From: an uncultured Collinsella sp.
Lineage (GTDB): Bacteria; Actinomycetota; Coriobacteriia; Coriobacteriales; Coriobacteriaceae
Direction: 5' to 3'
NCBI GenBank assembly: GCA_958419975.1
Contig: CATZIG010000106.1
Coordinates: 1 to 7,028 of the forward strand
Length of the DNA stretch: 7,028 bases
Every line of letters begins with the position of its first letter. The stretch's first letter is position 1. The notes below the pieces were generated by a model that saw only the letters and a list, made by a program, of their open reading frames with translations, made no database searches and had not been told where the DNA came from. A program made the position numbers and the translations under genes. Of the stretch, positions 5,750 through 7,028 are shown piece after piece.

Positions 5750-6352
5750 TCAGTTCGTATCCGCCCGTCTCCAACGATCGAACGTCGATGCGCTGACGTT
5801 CAGGAGCATTGCGGCCTCTCGCCTCGTAGCTTCACCTCCTTCGAATGATTTGATGACATCGCGGTAGCTATCCGGACGTTCGAGCGTCGGTCTCCCAAAT
5901 CTCACACCCCGCAGACGCGCCGACGCGATACCCTCCGCCTGGCGCTGCTTTATGTTTTCGCGCTCCACCTGAGCCACGTAGCTCAAAACCTGAAGCACTA
6001 GATCGGCAATAAAAGTCCCCGTAATTCCATTGGGTTGTTCGCGTGTATCAAGCAATGGCATATCGAGCACCACGATGGCAACGCGTTTGTCCGTCGTTAG
6101 GCGACGCCATTCATCGAGAACTTCACGGTAGTCGCGACCCAATCGATCGATACTCTTAATCACCAGAACGTCCCCTTCGCGCAGACGACGAAGAAGACGC
6201 TGGTACTGAGGACGCCTGAAGTCCTTTCCACTCGCTTTGTCAGCATAGATCAAATTCGTTTGGACCGGAAACCGCTCCAGCGCATCCAGTTGGCGATCCA
6301 GGTTCTGATCTGCTGACGAAACTCGAGCATACCCATAGATTCTGTTTTTCAT
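5750..6352 (-). CDS. small serine recombinase (resolvase/invertase family)
   Basis: The product has 200 residues, the standard size for resolvase/DNA-invertase proteins that cut and rejoin DNA through a serine nucleophile. Seen: YARVSSADQNLDRQL (8-22) with catalytic Ser12 and Arg10, SIDRLGR (67-73) supplying Asp69, Arg70 and Arg73, the long dimerisation helix region (about 108-140), and a C-terminal helix-turn-helix (about 174-196, including EAAMLLNVSASTFDRWRR). All catalytic residues are present and the frame is intact, so it should be active. ATG 6352 has AGGGG 5 nt upstream; a GTG seven codons earlier is less likely. I see no obvious pair of inverted crossover sites nearby, so inversion, resolution or integration cannot be decided. 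A promoter-like sequence with an overlapping palindrome lies upstream. Confidence 0.93.
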   Translation of the reverse strand: MKNRIYGYARVSSADQNLDRQLDALERFPVQTNLIYADKASGKDFRRPQYQRLLRRLREGDVLVIKSIDRLGRDYREVLDEWRRLTTDKRVAIVVLDMPLLDTREQPNGITGTFIADLVLQVLSYVAQVERENIKQRQAEGIASARLRGVRFGRPTLERPDSYRDVIKSFEGGEATRREAAMLLNVSASTFDRWRRADTN

Positions 6353-6430
6353 GATTGCCCCTATCAGCCGCACGATGGCAGCTTCAGCTCATCTGAGAGC
6401 CCACTCACAATAGGGCGTGCAAATTTCGCG

Positions 6431-6447
6431 AATGGGTTGAACCCATT
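6431..6447. promoter_or_regulatory. operator-like palindrome in the recombinase promoter
   Basis: AATGGGTT (6431-6438), one central G (6439) and AACCCATT (6440-6447) make a near-perfect 17-bp palindrome. One-base spacing rules out a stable RNA hairpin, so a DNA-binding dimer is the natural reader. It overlaps the recombinase -10 candidate and covers its predicted start site, the classic place for a repressor. Confidence 0.55.
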
Positions 6448-6473
6448 TTCGGGCTCCAACGTAAGCTATTCAA
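6445..6473 (-). promoter_or_regulatory. candidate promoter of the serine recombinase gene
   Basis: On the minus strand TTGAAT (6473-6468) and GAAAAT (6450-6445) are separated by exactly 17 bp, each with four of six consensus matches. Transcription would begin near 6438, giving a leader of about 86 nt before ATG 6352. Confidence 0.45.
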
Positions 6474-6516
6474 GCACCGCTTCGATAACGCACGACGCCA
6501 ACCTTTTGCTTTGAAA

Positions 6517-6565
6517 TGAAATTAATCGTTTTTAATTGAGATTAACTAGAATAAAATGAAATTAA
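6517..6565 (+). repeat. three direct repeats phased at 20 bp upstream of the ATPase gene
   Basis: TGAAATTAA (6517-6525), TGAGATTAA (6537-6545) and TGAAATTAA (6557-6565) start exactly 20 bp apart, close to two helical turns, so a protein could bind all three on the same face of the DNA. The outer copies extend to a 12-base match, AAATGAAATTAA (6514-6525 and 6554-6565). The first copy also forms an inverted pair, AATTAA/TTAATT, with 6532-6537. They overlap the AT-rich candidate promoter, so an operator is likelier than a replication iteron array. Confidence 0.6.
6529..6557 (+). promoter_or_regulatory. candidate promoter of the ATPase gene
   Basis: Two overlapping -10 candidates each match five of six bases: TAGAAT (6547-6552) and TAAAAT (6552-6557). 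The second has a weak -35 TTTTTA (6529-6534) at 17 bp. Both fall inside the phased repeat block, about 25-35 nt before the ribosome site AAAGGAGG (6577-6584). Confidence 0.4.
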
Positions 6566-6589
6566 CCCGAGACGCCAAAGGAGGGCATT

Positions 6590-7028
6590 GTGGAATACCT
6601 CGAGAACCCGTTTACCCCCAGTTTTGGTGAGGTTCCTGCCCATCTCGCTGGCAGACAACAGATTATTCGGGATTTGGACCGTGCCTTCTTGAGCCAGCGC
6701 AGGCGCCCAGAATTGACCTCGATCTTCTCGGGCGCGCGTGGAACCGGTAAAACCGCTCTCATGTCGTCGCTCGCGACAAGGGCGGAATGCCACGGCTGGA
6801 TAGCCGTAAAGACGACCGCGCTCCCGGGAATGCTTGAGGAACTCGAGTTCGGGGCGAAACGCGCCGCAGCCCATCTCATCGACCCGTCCAACCACTTCGA
6901 AGTCACCGGCCTCGGAATTGCACCGCTCGGCAGCATCGAGGTCAATCGTGTCCACGATGCCTCAACCTGGCGTTATCGCATGAGCGACATCATCGACCAG
7001 CTCAACGAGGCGGGCACCGGTCTGCTCG
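6590..7028 (+). CDS. P-loop (AAA/ORC1-like) ATPase, 3' end outside the window
   Basis: The frame is open from GTG 6590 to the last base, giving 146 residues of an incomplete protein. AAAGGAGG (6577-6584) lies 5 nt before the start. Seen: the opening ENPFTPSFGEVPAHLAGRQQ (5-24), which is the entry to AAA domains of the 'NPFxPxFG..P..laGR' type, then Walker A GARGTGKT (48-55). The sequence stops at NEAGTGLL (139-146), where the hydrophobic strand of Walker B normally begins, so the Asp/Glu pair, sensor residues and any C-terminal DNA-binding domain cannot be checked. Relatives in Actinobacteria are about 380-400 residues, often stand-alone, and of unknown role. It is divergent from the serine recombinase with 237 bp between start codons, which suggests shared control or one mobile unit, but this is inference. 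Confidence 0.85.
   Translation, partial: MEYLENPFTPSFGEVPAHLAGRQQIIRDLDRAFLSQRRRPELTSIFSGARGTGKTALMSSLATRAECHGWIAVKTTALPGMLEELEFGAKRAAAHLIDPSNHFEVTGLGIAPLGSIEVNRVHDASTWRYRMSDIIDQLNEAGTGLL

Noticed and set aside
6514..6565. CRISPR array
   Set aside because: The repeats are only 9-12 bp with 11-bp gaps, far too short for repeats and spacers.

Overview
The window reads as chromosomal DNA from a high-GC Gram-positive anaerobe, most likely a gut Coriobacteriia member such as Collinsella. This is an inference from C/G-ending codons in the first three genes, strong AAAGGAGG-type ribosome binding sites, the style of the ArsC-like, CobW and TrmL proteins, and a 12-bp-arm palindrome of a kind I associate with these genomes. 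No rRNA, tRNA, CRISPR array or recognisable insertion sequence is visible.

Layout. Bases 1-2450 are a plus-strand, housekeeping-like block. It starts with a short leader that can fold (61-142), followed by an ArsC/Spx-family gene whose catalytic cysteine is replaced by serine (196-537). Next come a CobW/COG0523 GTPase (624-1754), a strong intrinsic terminator (1794-1828) and the wobble-base methyltransferase gene trmL (1850-2449). The trmL stop codon lies inside a perfect palindromic repeat (2446-2472).

Bases 2553-6352 run on the minus strand, use visibly more A/T-ending codons, and look like an accessory segment. In order of transcription they hold a small serine recombinase (6352-5750), a 197-bp gap containing a 15-bp direct repeat, and an FxLYD-type lipoprotein gene (5554-4742) ended by a terminator. 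After that comes a tightly linked pair: a membrane-anchored DUF4230 protein (4597-3953) and an EcsC-family protein (3950-2553). The pair has its own -35-like box and a 2-nt intergenic gap, so it is probably one transcription and translation unit. The lipoprotein, DUF4230 and EcsC products would all be envelope-associated, but their joint function is unknown.

Bases 6353-6589 form a divergent control region. One side carries a promoter-like sequence for the recombinase overlapped by a near-perfect palindrome. The other side carries three repeats spaced exactly 20 bp apart over the AT-rich promoter of a plus-strand P-loop ATPase gene. That gene starts with GTG at 6590 and runs off the window end just before its expected Walker B motif.

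The points most worth a second look are the hairpin that seems to bridge a distant Shine-Dalgarno sequence to the ArsC-like start, the 20-bp-phased repeats, the recombinase operator-like palindrome, the DUF4230-EcsC pair, and an insertion of about 45 residues in TrmL.
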